Source: Verrucomicrobiales bacterium
GTDB taxonomy: Bacteria > Verrucomicrobiota > Verrucomicrobiia > Limisphaerales > UBA11320
Direction of reading: 5' to 3'
NCBI GenBank assembly: GCA_016793885.1
Contig: JAEUHE010000163.1
Span: forward strand, 1 to 53,521
DNA: 53,521 nt
Below the pieces are notes generated by a model. That model was not told the origin of the DNA. It ran no database searches and saw only the letters and a list, made by a program, of their open reading frames with translations. This document shows, in pieces, positions 33,962-42,525 of this stretch (position 1 is the stretch's first letter; each line of letters opens with the position of its first letter). Position numbers and translations under genes: made by a program.

Positions 33962-36013
33962 CTAGGACCCCTCGGTTACCGCACGGAGTGCCGCAAAGAA
34001 ATCGGTCGCCCCACCGGCGGCCACCGGCTTCTTCGCACTGGCCGTTGACCACTCAACCAGTTCACTGGGCAGCTCTTTGAGAAAGGGCGAAGGATGACAG
34101 GGCAAAACCTGACCGTAACGCTTCCGGCCCGCGCAGTGGCTCATGCTCAACGTTTCCTGGGCGCGCGTGATCGCCACATAGAAAAGACGCCGCTCTTCAT
34201 CCAAGGTCCCCTCCGACTTGGAACGGGTGTGGGGAAGCAAGCCGTCTTCCATGCCCACGATGAACACATGGGGAAACTCCAACCCCTTGCAGCTGTGCAT
34301 CGTAATGAGCGTGACCTCGTCGCCGGCTTCCTTGTCCGCGGCTCGCTCGCCGTCCAGGGTGATCTCATCCAAAAAATCTTCCAGCCGTCGACGCGGGGCC
34401 GCGCTGGGAGACTCGTTCCGGTCCAAGCTGGCGGTGAGTTCCTTGAGATTGCGCACGCGATTGTCGGCGATGTCCTGGTTCTTCTCGGACTTCCGCAGAT
34501 CCTCGTAATAGCCAATCTCCTCCAGGAACGCCTCGATCCAGCTCTGCAGCAGCACGGGCTCCTCGCTGTCCAGCTTGGCCGCATGACGTTCGATCAGCTC
34601 CACAAAGCTGAGCACCGACTCCAACGTCCGCTTCAAGGTCGCCGCCTGCACGTCGGTGTGGCGCATCGCGGCAAAGACCGAGCAGGATCGCTCCTGGCTG
34701 GCCGAGAGCAACCGCTCCATGGTGACGTCGCTGAGCCCCCGGGGCGGGACGTTGGCAATCCGCAAGAGACTGATGTCGTCATGCGGGTTGACCAACATCT
34801 TGAGAAACGCCAAAAAATCCCGCACTTCACGCCGGTCGAAATAGCTCTGCCCGCCGATCAGGTGATATCGGACACCACCTTTGCGCAACGCGGTCTCCAG
34901 TGAGCGGGACTGCTGGTTGGTTCGAAAAAGAATGGCTTGCTCCCCCCAGGAAATCCGGCTGCCGATGCGATTGTACTCGATCTGCTCCACCACGCAGCGC
35001 GCCTCCTCCTCGTCGCTTTCGAAGGTCTGCAGCTGGATCAGCGTCCCCTGCCCCTTCTGCGACCACAGGCTCTTGGGGCGGCGGCGGGCATTGTTGCGGA
35101 TCACGGCGTTAGCCGCGCTGAGAATCGTATTGGTGGAACGGTAGTTCTGCTCCAGCTTGATGACTTTGACCTGCGGGAAATACTTCTCCAACTCGAGCAG
35201 ATTGGCGGTCTCGGCGCCACGCCACCCGTAGATGCTTTGATCATCGTCGCCCACCACACAAAGGTTTTGATGTTCCCCCGCCAGATACTGAATCAGCTGG
35301 AACTGGGCGGCATTGGTGTCCTGGTACTCATCCACCATGACGTAGCGATATTTCTCCCGACAAGCTTCCAGGGCTGCCGGATGCTCCGCGAAGAGCCGCA
35401 GAGTGAGCAGGATCAAATCATCAAAGTCGACCGCGTTGGCCGCGCGCAAGGCCGATTCGTACTTCTTACGAACATGCTCCGCCAACGCAACCACGCTGGC
35501 GTCCTCGAACCCTCGGGATTGAGAGCCGCCGTTGCGAAAACGGCTCAGCATCGCCAGGACAGCCCCCGGATCGGTCTTCTCGCCCTTCGCCGAGATGTGA
35601 CTCAGAATCTTTTTGACGGCGCCGAGCTGGTCGGATTGATCGAAGATGACAAAACCCTTCTTGTAGCCGAGCCGCTCGATATGCTGACGCAAAATCCGGA
35701 CACAGAGTGAATGGAAGGTGCAGATTGTGGGACGATCCGGAGGCGGACCCTCTTCGCCTTTAGCCTTTCGCGGCTGCTTGGGTTGTTTGGGAAGCAGCTC
35801 CGTGACGCGCTCCTGCATCTCACGAGCGGCCTTGTTGGTAAACGTCACCGCCAGAATGTTGCTGCGCTGAATGCCTTCGGAGACCATGTAGGCGATCCGA
35901 TGAGTGATCACCCGGGTCTTGCCCGTGCCAGCGCCCGCCAAGATCAGGACAGGCCCCTCCGTGGTCAAAACGGCCTCACGTTGCTGCGGATTCAGGGAAC
36001 CTAAACTAATCAT
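33962..36013 (-). CDS. pcrA: UvrD/PcrA-type DNA helicase
   Basis: 683 aa from MISLGSLNPQQREAVLTTEG. SF1A 3'-5' helicase acting in repair and replication restart. Walker A GAGTGKT at residues 27-33. Motif Ia AVTFTNKAAREMQERV, motif II DEYQDTN, motif III VGDDDQSIYGWRGAE, motif IV LEQNYRSTNTILSAAN, motif V TMHSCKGLEFPHVF, and motif VI YVAITRAQETL are all present in order. Length is near the usual 700-730 aa. The frame runs open upstream to 36511, but only this start gives the family N-terminus, and the extension overlaps repeats. The C-terminal end is short compared with E. coli UvrD, as in many PcrA proteins. Confidence 0.95.
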   Translation of the reverse strand: MISLGSLNPQQREAVLTTEGPVLILAGAGTGKTRVITHRIAYMVSEGIQRSNILAVTFTNKAAREMQERVTELLPKQPKQPRKAKGEEGPPPDRPTICTFHSLCVRILRQHIERLGYKKGFVIFDQSDQLGAVKKILSHISAKGEKTDPGAVLAMLSRFRNGGSQSRGFEDASVVALAEHVRKKYESALRAANAVDFDDLILLTLRLFAEHPAALEACREKYRYVMVDEYQDTNAAQFQLIQYLAGEHQNLCVVGDDDQSIYGWRGAETANLLELEKYFPQVKVIKLEQNYRSTNTILSAANAVIRNNARRRPKSLWSQKGQGTLIQLQTFESDEEEARCVVEQIEYNRIGSRISWGEQAILFRTNQQSRSLETALRKGGVRYHLIGGQSYFDRREVRDFLAFLKMLVNPHDDISLLRIANVPPRGLSDVTMERLLSASQERSCSVFAAMRHTDVQAATLKRTLESVLSFVELIERHAAKLDSEEPVLLQSWIEAFLEEIGYYEDLRKSEKNQDIADNRVRNLKELTASLDRNESPSAAPRRRLEDFLDEITLDGERAADKEAGDEVTLITMHSCKGLEFPHVFIVGMEDGLLPHTRSKSEGTLDEERRLFYVAITRAQETLSMSHCAGRKRYGQVLPCHPSPFLKELPSELVEWSTASAKKPVAAGGATDFFAALRAVTEGS

Positions 36014-36090
36014 GCGCGGCGGGAGTGTAGGAATCGTCCCCGCGAACGCAAGCGCAGGAATGAGGGGGAAACCAAGCCCGAGCGGACTCA

Positions 36091-36280
36091 CACCGCAGAG
36101 ACGGGGAGAACGCAGGGAGGGAGAGCAACGGGTGAACCACGGATTTCGCTGATCCCACCTTCTCATGAGTTCCCAGATCCGCCGCCGCGCCGAGAACCCG
36201 CAGGGTTCAAAGAGATTAACCGGGTGAGCGAACATCCCCGGAACCGATCCCTGAAAGAGAGCGCATCGCGCAGCGATGCC
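36091..36280 (+). repeat. Second copy of the composite palindromic repeat
   Basis: Modules in order: CACCGCAGAG type (36091-36120), AACCACGGATTTC (36135-36147), GAACCCGCAGGGTTC (36194-36208) followed by AAAGAGATTAACCGGG, and the palindrome GCATCGCGCAGCGATGC (36263-36279). The distance from the second-last to the last palindrome (86 bp) and the flanking bases match the minus strand of 5132-5049 (84 bp), and the 60-bp spacing from AACCACGG to GAACCC matches the 63 bp at the first copy. This fills most of the 317-bp gap between uvrD and the STAS gene. Confidence 0.75.
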
Positions 36281-36330
36281 GCTTGGTGGGACAGACAATG
36301 ACCACAGCCGTAGGGGGAAAGTTTTGGATT

Positions 36331-36867
36331 CTAGGAACCCTCGCCGCCGCCTTCCAGCCGTTTGATGTCTTCCTTGAGGAAGTTCACAACATCCCGGAAT
36401 TTTGCCTCGTTGGCAGGATTCAGGCGAACGATGACTTCGTGGGCTTCCAAACTGACTTTCGAGCACTCCAGGCGGGAGGTCCGACTCGCGGAGGGAGGCA
36501 CCGGGATCCACTGCTCTGGATACCCCGAATGCTGGGGCTTGAGCCGGAAATATTCATCGAGGCCCAGGTTGCGAATGAGCTCCGCCACCCGGACATTGGC
36601 ACCCAACAGCTCGATCACATGGGTTCCGGCTTGAAGATTGCCCAAACCAAACTCCTGCTCCAACCCGGCGAGAGTCCCCAGGAATGAGCTGTCCATGACG
36701 ACACATTCGCGAAGATCCAACGCGAACTGCTGAATCTCCTTCGCCCTCAGCTCTTGAACTAAGGAAAGGAACTCAGCCCCGATGACGCAGTTGGCGCGAC
36801 CCGTGACCTTAATCCAGGCCACTCCGCCCTCGAGCGTATAAGACAAACTGGCGCTAGATTCACTCAT
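36331..36867 (-). CDS. STAS domain protein (anti-sigma factor antagonist-like)
   Basis: 178 aa. Residues about 8-105 show the SpoIIAA-like STAS fold: SYTLEGGVAWIKVTGRANC, then FALDLRECVVMDSSFLGTLA with the conserved Ser following Asp (DSS) that is phosphorylated in partner-switching regulators. The remaining 70 residues are a charged tail (LNPANEAKFRDVVNFLKEDI) without a recognised fold. No adjacent anti-sigma kinase or phosphatase is present. It is 14 bases after the holA stop, on the same strand, so likely in that operon. Confidence 0.85.
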   Translation of the reverse strand: MSESSASLSYTLEGGVAWIKVTGRANCVIGAEFLSLVQELRAKEIQQFALDLRECVVMDSSFLGTLAGLEQEFGLGNLQAGTHVIELLGANVRVAELIRNLGLDEYFRLKPQHSGYPEQWIPVPPSASRTSRLECSKVSLEAHEVIVRLNPANEAKFRDVVNFLKEDIKRLEGGGEGS

Positions 36868-36881
36868 GGTGTCGGGTTATT

Positions 36882-38033
36882 TCAGACGGCAGCACGACCA
36901 CGGGCCGTGCCTCCGGAGGCGCTCCCACTCAGAATATGTACTAAGGTCTGCTGGAGCACCAGCCGCGCCTCCAGGCTGCTGAATATCAGGCTCCGGTTGC
37001 AAGCCAGGAGAGACTCCATCGCCCTAACCAACTCAGCCGCAGTATATTGACGGCAATGAGAAATAGTCTTGTGAAGCACATAGGGGTGCAGCGCGGCCGG
37101 GTTAAACCGCTTCTCGCTTGGGAGTTTTTCCGGCGGGATACGTTGCAGCTGAGAGGGATAGCGACGCCAGTCTTGCTCGGGCTTGAGCCACTTGAGACGC
37201 AGCAGTTCGCTGACTCCAATCATGGATCGCACCTTGCTGATGAGCCCCATGAGGAGTCCAAACTCGCTTTTGTCCTTGTCGAATTGCATCTCCCACATCT
37301 CCTCGTCCAAACAGCGCAAGGCTTTAGCGAGGTTGCGCTCTCCAAATGCCTCGCTCAAGGCAAAGGCTCGAGCCTGCTTGTTACGGGTGACGATGGCATC
37401 GACGTCCGACTCGGTGATTTGGCGTCGATCCCCGACATAAAGGCTCAGCTTCTCCACCTCGGACATCAGCTGGCGAGGCTGCGGGCCGACCGACGTGACC
37501 AATGCCGCCAAGGCTTCGGGAAAAATCTCCTGTCTCCGCTCGCGCAGGGCCTGAGCTGCTGCGGCCTCCGCCCTCGCCACCCAATTGTCGTCGTCCGACC
37601 AAGAGGCGAAAACCTCTACCGTGCCGAGCTTGTCCAAGGTTTTGTAAAAGCTGCGGCGCTTGTCCACCTTGCCCGCGCTGACGATAAGCCGAACGCTGCC
37701 CCACTCGAACTTGGCAAGCTCCGCGGCCAACTCGGAGAGGGCCTCGGTTACGGTCCCGGAGGTGGACGTGCGATCATCTCCTAGAAAGGAACAATTCTGC
37801 CACCAGATGACTTTGCCTCCCCCGAAGAAGGGAAGAGTGTGGAGCGCTTCCCGCAACTTGCCCAAGGATCGCAGCATCTCCCCGCCGTTGGAGACCTGCC
37901 CCTCGATCATCTCGTGATCCATGCCGCCCAACTCCTGGGACCACTGATCGAACAGTGCACGGGCACGGGCTTTGACCGCGAAGTCATCTTCGCCGTGGAT
38001 CAGGCAGACCGGCTTGGAAGCACCACTGGCCAC
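36882..38033 (-). CDS. holA: DNA polymerase III subunit delta
   Basis: 383 aa. HolA is the clamp-loader subunit that opens the beta clamp. N-terminal domain begins VCLIHGEDDFAVKARARALF (family motif G-x-D). The middle includes SAGKVDKRRSFYKTLDKLGT and AVAD-type helices, with GPQPRQLMSEVEKLSLYVGD and RRQITESDVDAIVTRNKQA the most typical segments. The C-terminal collar domain follows. It has no Walker motif, as expected for delta. Its stop is 14 bases before the STAS gene and its start is 5 bases after the DUF151 stop. Confidence 0.92.
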   Translation of the reverse strand: MASGASKPVCLIHGEDDFAVKARARALFDQWSQELGGMDHEMIEGQVSNGGEMLRSLGKLREALHTLPFFGGGKVIWWQNCSFLGDDRTSTSGTVTEALSELAAELAKFEWGSVRLIVSAGKVDKRRSFYKTLDKLGTVEVFASWSDDDNWVARAEAAAAQALRERRQEIFPEALAALVTSVGPQPRQLMSEVEKLSLYVGDRRQITESDVDAIVTRNKQARAFALSEAFGERNLAKALRCLDEEMWEMQFDKDKSEFGLLMGLISKVRSMIGVSELLRLKWLKPEQDWRRYPSQLQRIPPEKLPSEKRFNPAALHPYVLHKTISHCRQYTAAELVRAMESLLACNRSLIFSSLEARLVLQQTLVHILSGSASGGTARGRAAV

Positions 38034-38038
38034 GATCG

Positions 38039-38503
38039 TTACTCCCCCTCGCCTTCCATCTCCCCACCGTTCTCCTTGATCCGCTGAAGCATTTCCGTCA
38101 TGTCATCCAGCTGGGCGAACAGGGCTGCGGAAACGAAAAGAGGCCGCTTCATCGCGGCCACCAAAGCCAGACAATCGCTCGGCCGGGCGTCGATCTCGAC
38201 CAGCTTTCGCCCCAACTCGTTGGTCTCCTGCAAAATAAGCCGGGCAAAATAAGTCGAGTTCTTCAACTCATTGATGACCACCCGCTCCACATTAATGTTG
38301 AACCCCTTCAAGACGCTCAGCATCAAGTCATGGGTCAACGGACGATCCTTGGCAGTGCCGCGCATGAACATCGCAATCACCTGCCCCATCATCTGCTCCA
38401 CTTGAATCACGAACACCTTCTCGGCATTGCCCAAAAAGATGGCACAGCCATTCGGGGTCTGAAACAGCTCCCGGATTTCGACCGAGACCACATCGTTGCT
38501 CAT
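38039..38503 (-). CDS. Bifunctional nuclease family protein (DUF151)
   Basis: 154 aa. Family signature: AIFLGNAEKVFVIQVEQMMG, DRPLTHDLMLSVLKGFNINV, YFARLILQETNELGRKLVEI and DARPSDCLALVAAMKRPLFV. This domain shows RNase/DNase activity in a plant homologue and a toga-like trimeric fold in bacteria. The bacterial function is not settled. It heads the DUF151-holA-STAS transcript, with 93 bp separating it from the divergent rfaE2 gene. C-terminus is acidic and short (GGEMEGEGE). Confidence 0.9.
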   Translation of the reverse strand: MSNDVVSVEIRELFQTPNGCAIFLGNAEKVFVIQVEQMMGQVIAMFMRGTAKDRPLTHDLMLSVLKGFNINVERVVINELKNSTYFARLILQETNELGRKLVEIDARPSDCLALVAAMKRPLFVSAALFAQLDDMTEMLQRIKENGGEMEGEGE

Positions 38504-38596
38504 GTGAACACTTTAGGAACCAGTTCCCAAAACACAAGCCCGCGAAAGTCACTTCATAACTTGATCCAGAAGCCCGCCCTCCACATGCTAGCGCGC

Positions 38597-39082
38597 ATGA
38601 ATTTCCGGACAAAGCTCCTTTCAGCGGATCAGCTGCGGGATTGGCGCCAAGCCCAGCGTGCTGCCGACCGTCGCCTCGTGGTCACAAATGGGTGTTTTGA
38701 CCTGCTTCACCTCGGCCATGTCACCTACCTCGAGTCCGCCCGTAACCAGGGCGACGCCCTGTTGATCGGGGTCAACGGAGATCAGGCCGTTCGCCAGCTC
38801 AAGGGCCCCCAGCGACCGGTGAACGAAGAAACCGACCGTGCCTTGGTTTTGGCCGCCCTGGCCAGCGTCGACGCGGTGTTCATCTTTCCCGAGGCCACCG
38901 CCACACGTTTCCTGAGCGCCGCGCAACCAGACATTTATGTCAAAGGCGGAGATTACACGCTCGAAACCTTGAATCAGGAGGAACGGCGCGCGGTGGAGTC
39001 GGCCGGGGGCAGGATTGTGCTCATCCCATTCGTGGCCGGCAAGTCAACCACCGCGACCTTGGCAAAAATCGCCAAACTCTGA
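38597..39082 (+). CDS. rfaE2: D-glycero-beta-D-manno-heptose 1-phosphate adenylyltransferase
   Basis: 161 aa from MNFRTKLLSADQLRDW. A stand-alone version of the second domain of HldE. It makes ADP-heptose for the lipopolysaccharide inner core. The nucleotidyltransferase HxGH motif is in VTNGCFDLLHLGHVTYLESA, followed by LLIGVNGDQAVRQLKGPQRP and the late motif FVAGKSTTATLAKIAKL. An alternative start (MLARMNF) lies 12 bases upstream, and the frame is open to 38330 inside the divergent gene. The kinase domain (HldE N-term) is not here. The stop is 5 bases before the rsmH-SET gene. Confidence 0.92.
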   Translation: MNFRTKLLSADQLRDWRQAQRAADRRLVVTNGCFDLLHLGHVTYLESARNQGDALLIGVNGDQAVRQLKGPQRPVNEETDRALVLAALASVDAVFIFPEATATRFLSAAQPDIYVKGGDYTLETLNQEERRAVESAGGRIVLIPFVAGKSTTATLAKIAKL

Positions 39083-39087
39083 TTCCC

Positions 39088-40686
39088 ATGTCCGACGCGC
39101 CGTCCAGCACCCCTGCTCCGATCCCCGATCCAGCCACCGTCCCCCCGAAGCACCAACGCCGCCCTCGCTACTCCGGCAGGAACCCACGCCGCTTCGATCA
39201 GAAATACAAGGAGCATCGGCCTGACCTCTATCCTGAAACCGTCCGAAAAGTCCTGGATTCTGGGAAGACGCCCGCCGGTATGCATCGCCCGGTGATGCTG
39301 ACCGAAGTTCTCGACATTCTGAAGCCCCAGCCCGGCGAGGTCGGAGTCGACTGCACTCTGGGTTACGGCGGTCACGCGACCGAGCTGTGGAACCGCTGCC
39401 AGCCCAAGGGGAAGCTCCTGGCATTTGATGTAGACCCGCTCGAACTCCAGCGGACGGAGGCGCGGCTCCGCCAGCAACTCAACCCCGGGGACAGTCTGAT
39501 CGTTCAGCCGGGAAACTTTGCCGGGCTGCCCAAGGTTCTGGCCGCCCGCGGGCTGGAAGGCGTGGATTTTTTGCTCGCCGACCTGGGCGTTTCGAGCATG
39601 CAACTCGACGATCCTGCTCGCGGATTCTCGTACAAGACCGAAGGCCCGCTGGACCTGCGCATGAACCCAGGAAAGGGTCAATCCGCAGCCGCCTTCCTGC
39701 GATCCGTCGCGGAGAAAGATCTCTCGGAGTTACTCCAGGAAAATGCCGACGAACCCCGGGCGGCAGTGATCGCCCGCGGCCTGACCACGCTGCGCGCTCA
39801 ACGTCCGATCGAAACCACTCTCGATCTGACCCGCGCGCTGCAGAACGCCTTGAATGTGCTCCCCGGTCGATTAGGCGAGGACGAGTTCAAGTCGACTTGC
39901 CAGCGAGTGTTTCAGGCGCTCCGCATCCAGGTGAACGGCGAGTTTACCGCCTTGGATGGCCTGCTGCGGCACCTGCCTCAGGTGTTGAACCATGGCGGAC
40001 GCGTGGTGATTCTCACGTTCCACTCGGGAGAAGATCGACGCGTCAAGCACGCGTTCCAGCAAGGCTGGAAGGCCGGGCTCTACTCTCAGATCAGTCAGGA
40101 AGTCGTGCGGCCAACGCCCGAGGAGCGCCGAGCGAACCCCCGCGCCAGCTGCGTTAAACTTCGCTGGGCGATTCGCAGCCCCCGGGAAACCGCCACCATG
40201 CCCTTGCCTGGCGCATCGACGTCGGTACCCGAACATCCTCAGCTCTCCTTCCGCAGCTCTGGCATCCACGGAACCGGAGCCTTCGCCAAAGTTGCAATAC
40301 CTTCGGGAACACGCCTGATCGAGTATCTTGGCGAACGCATCGACAAGGCTGAATCCCTCCGCAGGTGCCTGCGCCAAAACGAGTACATCTTCACCCTCGA
40401 CGACGAGTCAGATCTGGACGGGGATGTGCATTGGAACCCCGCCCGTTTGCTCAACCACAGCTGCGACCCCAATTGCGAAGCCTTGAATGAGGAGGGGCAC
40501 ATCTGGATCCACACGATACGTCCCATCGCTCCAGAGGAAGAGGTCACCTTCAACTACGGCTTCGATCTGGAAGGGTTCCGCGAACATCCCTGTCGATGCG
40601 GCTCCCCAAAATGCGTCGGCTACATGGTTGCTGAAGAATACCACGATCGAGTCCGCAAGGCCGTGGCCAAAAAGCCGAAGGGGTAG
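39088..40686 (+). CDS. rsmH: RsmH-SET fusion: 16S rRNA (C1402-N4) methyltransferase with SET domain
   Basis: 532 aa in one uninterrupted frame. After a 65-residue basic leader, the RsmH part (about 66-366) has MHRPVMLTEVLDILKPQP, DCTLGYGGHATEL (GYGGHA at 92-97), LLADLGVSSMQLDDPARGFS, FHSGEDRRVKHAFQ and the C-terminal NPRASCVKLRWAIR. A short linker follows, then a SET domain (about 390-515): SGIHGTGAFAKVAIPSGTRL, RLLNHSCDPNCEALNEEG (H457, C459, C463), TFNYGFDLE (Y490), and a post-SET zinc motif CRCGSPKCVGYM (C502, C504, C509). Together these are the SAM-binding and catalytic parts of a protein-lysine methyltransferase. An internal ATG at 40198 could start a separate SET protein, but it has no ribosome binding site and no stop separates the two parts. 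The gene is 5 bp after rfaE2, away from any dcw (mraZ-mraW) cluster. Confidence 0.9.
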   Translation: MSDAPSSTPAPIPDPATVPPKHQRRPRYSGRNPRRFDQKYKEHRPDLYPETVRKVLDSGKTPAGMHRPVMLTEVLDILKPQPGEVGVDCTLGYGGHATELWNRCQPKGKLLAFDVDPLELQRTEARLRQQLNPGDSLIVQPGNFAGLPKVLAARGLEGVDFLLADLGVSSMQLDDPARGFSYKTEGPLDLRMNPGKGQSAAAFLRSVAEKDLSELLQENADEPRAAVIARGLTTLRAQRPIETTLDLTRALQNALNVLPGRLGEDEFKSTCQRVFQALRIQVNGEFTALDGLLRHLPQVLNHGGRVVILTFHSGEDRRVKHAFQQGWKAGLYSQISQEVVRPTPEERRANPRASCVKLRWAIRSPRETATMPLPGASTSVPEHPQLSFRSSGIHGTGAFAKVAIPSGTRLIEYLGERIDKAESLRRCLRQNEYIFTLDDESDLDGDVHWNPARLLNHSCDPNCEALNEEGHIWIHTIRPIAPEEEVTFNYGFDLEGFREHPCRCGSPKCVGYMVAEEYHDRVRKAVAKKPKG

Positions 40687-40729
40687 AAGGCGCGACGAGG
40701 AACCGTAGGAACGGCGACGGCTGCCCGTC

Positions 40730-41140
40730 CTAGCCACAATAGGTGCCAAAACTCCAACGATTGCCTTCAACATCGCGAATGGTAAAATCCCGCGACACAT
40801 AATCGGTCTGGTCGCACAGTTCGCGCTCCACCGGAGCACCGAGGGCCAGTGCCCTGGCGTACACGACGTCTGGGTCAGTAGTGACGACGTAGAGCACGCC
40901 GCTGCCGCGAGGTGGCTCGAGTGCAACGGGGCGCGTGCCTCGACTGGAGACCATCACGCGCCCGCCTTCCGGCCAAAGCATCTCGCTATGATGTATCTCG
41001 TCTGTCCCCGGGCCCGGTATGACGAGGCCGGGTGCAAATCCCAATGCCATCAGCCAGGCTCTGGCCGCCGTGGCGTCATCGTATGTGAGTCCCGCCCAGA
41101 TGTTACGATCCGGACGATGATCGGGCCGTCCCGCTGTCAC
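40730..41140 (-). CDS. VOC/glyoxalase-like protein
   Basis: 136 aa from a GTG (VTAGRPDHRPDRNIWAGL). One VOC module with YDDATAARAWLMALGFAPG and EIHHSEMLWPEGGRVMVSS, then VTTDPDVVYARALALGAPVE and FTIRDVEGNRWSFGTY. The spacing fits the vicinal-oxygen-chelate fold seen in glyoxalase-like and antibiotic-resistance-like proteins. Catalytic ligands are not complete enough to name an activity. The frame extends to 41209, 9 bases after the hisS stop, so the start is uncertain and co-transcription with hisS is possible. Confidence 0.78.
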   Translation of the reverse strand: MTAGRPDHRPDRNIWAGLTYDDATAARAWLMALGFAPGLVIPGPGTDEIHHSEMLWPEGGRVMVSSRGTRPVALEPPRGSGVLYVVTTDPDVVYARALALGAPVERELCDQTDYVSRDFTIRDVEGNRWSFGTYCG

Positions 41141-41218
41141 ATCACGCTGGTCTTTTTCGTTGTTAGGCTTCACAGGCACAAGTTTAAGAGGGAGCCTCCT
41201 GACTGCCACTCCAACGTC

Positions 41219-42457
41219 CTACACCAGCCGTTCGCGGATTTCCGCCCTAGGAACGCGGACTTCTTCCCGAGTCGCGAGATTTCGCAATACGACCTCGGTT
41301 TCGCCATCGGCTTGCACCGTCCAACGCGCGCTCATGTCCAACGCTCGCTTTAACTGCTTGTCGAGCTTGGCCGGAGTGAGTGAATACTCCACCGTTCGCC
41401 CGGCATCGCGCAACTCCTGCACGAGTTTCAAGGCAGCTGGCCGGGCAGCCTCGTCGGGAACTAAGCAAAAGACTTCCACGCCCGCCGAAAAAACCGGGAG
41501 CTTGCCTCGGGCTTTCAGCAACTCCATGAGCACGACGTCGCCCATGCCAAAGCCCAAGGCGGGCAAGTCAACCTTGCCGCCGCTGATGAGTTTCACCAAA
41601 TGATCATAGCGCCCGCCCCCAGCGATCGCGCGAAATTCGCCCTGCCGGTCGAAGGCTTCGAAGACCGGCCCGGTGTAGTAGGCCAACCCGCGAATGACAT
41701 TGTAGTCAATCTTCACGAACTCACCCAACCCGCGGGCGTTCAAGTTGGAAAGCACCGCCGCCAGCTCGGCGGTCGGCTCAGCCGCACGGATGAACTCCTG
41801 AACCTGATCCAAGGAAAAGCCCAGGGCCGAGAGCTTGGCGGCGCTGTCGGCCTCAGACTCGCGCTCGAGCTTGTCGATCACTTGGAAAAACGCGTACGCG
41901 TTCTCCGGCTTTCCCCCGCCCGCCGCAAAGAAATCCTGCCAGGCGTTCCGGCTGCTGAGACGCACCACAAAATCTTCCGCCGTCAGGCCCACCGCCCGCA
42001 GCGTGTCGATCAGGAGCGAGATCAACTCGGCGTCAACCGCTGGATCCTTCTCGCCAAAAACATCCGCGTTCAGCTGGAAGTGTTCACGCAGACGCCCCTT
42101 TTGCTGACGTTCATAGCGGAACAGTTGCGGAATGGAGAACCACTTGATCGGCTTGGGATAATTTCGCTGATGCGCGGCGACCATCCGAGCCAGGGTCGGC
42201 GTCATCTCGGGTCGCATCGCGACCGGTCGGTCCCCCTTGTCGGTGAAGTTGTACAGCTGGCCGACGATCTCATCGCCGCTCTTCGCGGTGTACAACTCCA
42301 GCGTCTCCAACGGCGGACCGTCGTATTCCCGAAATCCGTAGCGACGGGCGACAGCGGCCCAGCGGTCAAACAGATAACGACGCGCGTCCGCACTCCACAC
42401 GTCTTTGCTGGGGAGAGGCTCGGGGTAAAAATCTCGAAAACCGGGCAAGCGTTCCAT
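41219..42457 (-). CDS. hisS: Histidyl-tRNA synthetase
   Basis: 412 aa. Class II synthetase charging tRNA-His. Motif 1 region FRDFYPEPLPSKDVWSADAR, motif 2 LFRYERQQKGRLREHFQLNA, the HisRS signature KIDYNVIRGLAYYTGPVFEA (in FVKIDYNVIRGLAYYTGPVF), and motif 3 AIAGGGRYDHLVKLISGGKV with GFGMGDVVLMEL. C-terminal anticodon-binding domain ends VEYSLTPAKLDKQLKRALD. The start codon is immediately after the HU-gene terminator, with no obvious Shine-Dalgarno, so it either has its own short promoter or relies on readthrough. Confidence 0.96.
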   Translation of the reverse strand: MERLPGFRDFYPEPLPSKDVWSADARRYLFDRWAAVARRYGFREYDGPPLETLELYTAKSGDEIVGQLYNFTDKGDRPVAMRPEMTPTLARMVAAHQRNYPKPIKWFSIPQLFRYERQQKGRLREHFQLNADVFGEKDPAVDAELISLLIDTLRAVGLTAEDFVVRLSSRNAWQDFFAAGGGKPENAYAFFQVIDKLERESEADSAAKLSALGFSLDQVQEFIRAAEPTAELAAVLSNLNARGLGEFVKIDYNVIRGLAYYTGPVFEAFDRQGEFRAIAGGGRYDHLVKLISGGKVDLPALGFGMGDVVLMELLKARGKLPVFSAGVEVFCLVPDEAARPAALKLVQELRDAGRTVEYSLTPAKLDKQLKRALDMSARWTVQADGETEVVLRNLATREEVRVPRAEIRERLV

Positions 42458-42462
42458 GGCAG

Positions 42463-42500
42463 AAAAAAATAAGGCGCCCTCAGTGCACCCGAGAGCGCCC
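42463..42500 (-). terminator. Rho-independent terminator of the HU-family gene
   Basis: On the minus strand, an 11-bp stem GGCGCTCTCGG/CTGAGGGCGCC (42499-42489 and 42483-42473; two G-U pairs), loop GTGCA, followed by TTATTTTTTT. It lies 26 bases after the HU stop and 6 bases before the hisS start on the same strand. Confidence 0.88.
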
Positions 42501-42525
42501 GAAAAAGTTTACGTGGCGAATGAGC

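Noticed and set aside
36014-36511. N-terminal extension of the uvrD/pcrA frame to 36511
   Set aside because: The extra 166 residues translate intergenic repeats and the opposing STAS gene end; the family start is at 36013.
41100-41180. GTTAGGC/GCCTAAC heptamer upstream of the VOC gene resembling an integron attC core
   Set aside because: Only one heptamer is present; no paired complementary core or cassette structure is seen.
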